From Acanthacorydalis orientalis (lineage: Eukaryota > Arthropoda > Insecta > Megaloptera > Corydalidae), in contig CM068323.1 of NCBI GenBank assembly GCA_034766995.1, positions 25,305,214-25,369,213 on the forward strand: a stretch of 64,000 nt of DNA. Direction: 5' to 3'. Shown here one piece after another: positions 63,766 to 64,000 of the stretch; positions within the stretch are counted from its first letter, which is position 1; every line of letters begins with the position of its first letter. Both the position numbers and the translations under genes were made by a program. The notes under the pieces were generated by a model, which had not been told where the DNA came from, did not search any database, and was given only the letters and a program-made list of their open reading frames with translations.

Positions 63766-64000
63766 TTCAACAACTATATGCACAAAGTAATAACCTATAA
63801 AGTTACAAAATGCAATGAGTCGATACTCTGTTTATTCTCTTTTTAATATCAGTTTACAAACAATTATTTAATCAATAACGGTGAACGTTTATAAACAACT
63901 ATTTATATGTGCTTTTTAAACGAAAAAAAAGCATTCAAATGTATTAAAACGAATAATCTAGGTAAATAAATTCATATGTATATATATCGATAACCTAATT
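63766..64000. other. Upstream side of the HINFP gene
   Basis: AT-rich, 235 bases to the window end. It should hold the HINFP leader and possibly its promoter. No other signal recognised. Confidence 0.6.

Overview
The window looks like nuclear DNA of an insect or other arthropod. The genes are intron-rich with GT-AG junctions. One gene is a Dpr-type immunoglobulin protein, a family known from arthropods, and another joins a zinc-finger-associated domain (ZAD) to C2H2 fingers, also arthropod-typical. The non-coding DNA is AT-rich and carries (TA)n microsatellites every few kilobases, while CpG is not visibly depleted. I cannot fix the order. A non-dipteran insect fits, but this is inference.

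Layout. 1-11,648: no recognisable coding exon; probably upstream or intronic sequence of the dpr gene. 11,649-16,854 (+): last three coding exons of a dpr gene (second Ig domain and C-terminal hydrophobic tail). 16,855-21,704: its 3' side, with a MITE-like element, an inverted repeat and an unusual set of interleaved RNA-foldable repeats. 21,705-28,003 (+): a complete seven-exon TMEM26-family gene; an in-frame extension to 28,159 encodes a membrane segment beyond a UGA-C stop. 28,160-32,335: non-coding, with a 320-bp (TA)n array. 32,336-34,804 (-): ZAD plus 11-finger C2H2 protein, with a small ORF just upstream. 35,302-36,545 (+): XXYLT1-type xylosyltransferase. 36,953-48,753 (-): a 19-exon ITIH-type gene (VIT and vWA domains) ending in a six-cysteine CLIP-like module. 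48,754-57,813: about 9 kb without a recognised complete gene, holding a long near-perfect hairpin and one possible orphan exon. 57,814-59,285 (-): R-Ras/Ras64B GTPase, divergent from 59,660-61,069 (+), a UPF0415 (C7orf25-type) gene. 61,428-63,765 (-): HINFP-type histone H4 transcription factor.

Exon models were built by hand from splice sites and codon phase. TMEM26, the ZAD protein, XXYLT1, ITIH, Ras, UPF0415 and HINFP each close to one uninterrupted frame from ATG to stop (504, 676, 370, 999, 199, 383 and 541 aa). The genes do not form one pathway; this is an ordinary mixed metazoan neighbourhood. The most unusual points are the TMEM26 stop-codon extension, the ITIH micro-exon region with a tandemly duplicated exon and a CLIP-like tail, the RNA-foldable cluster after dpr, and the 114-bp hairpin near 54.85 kb.
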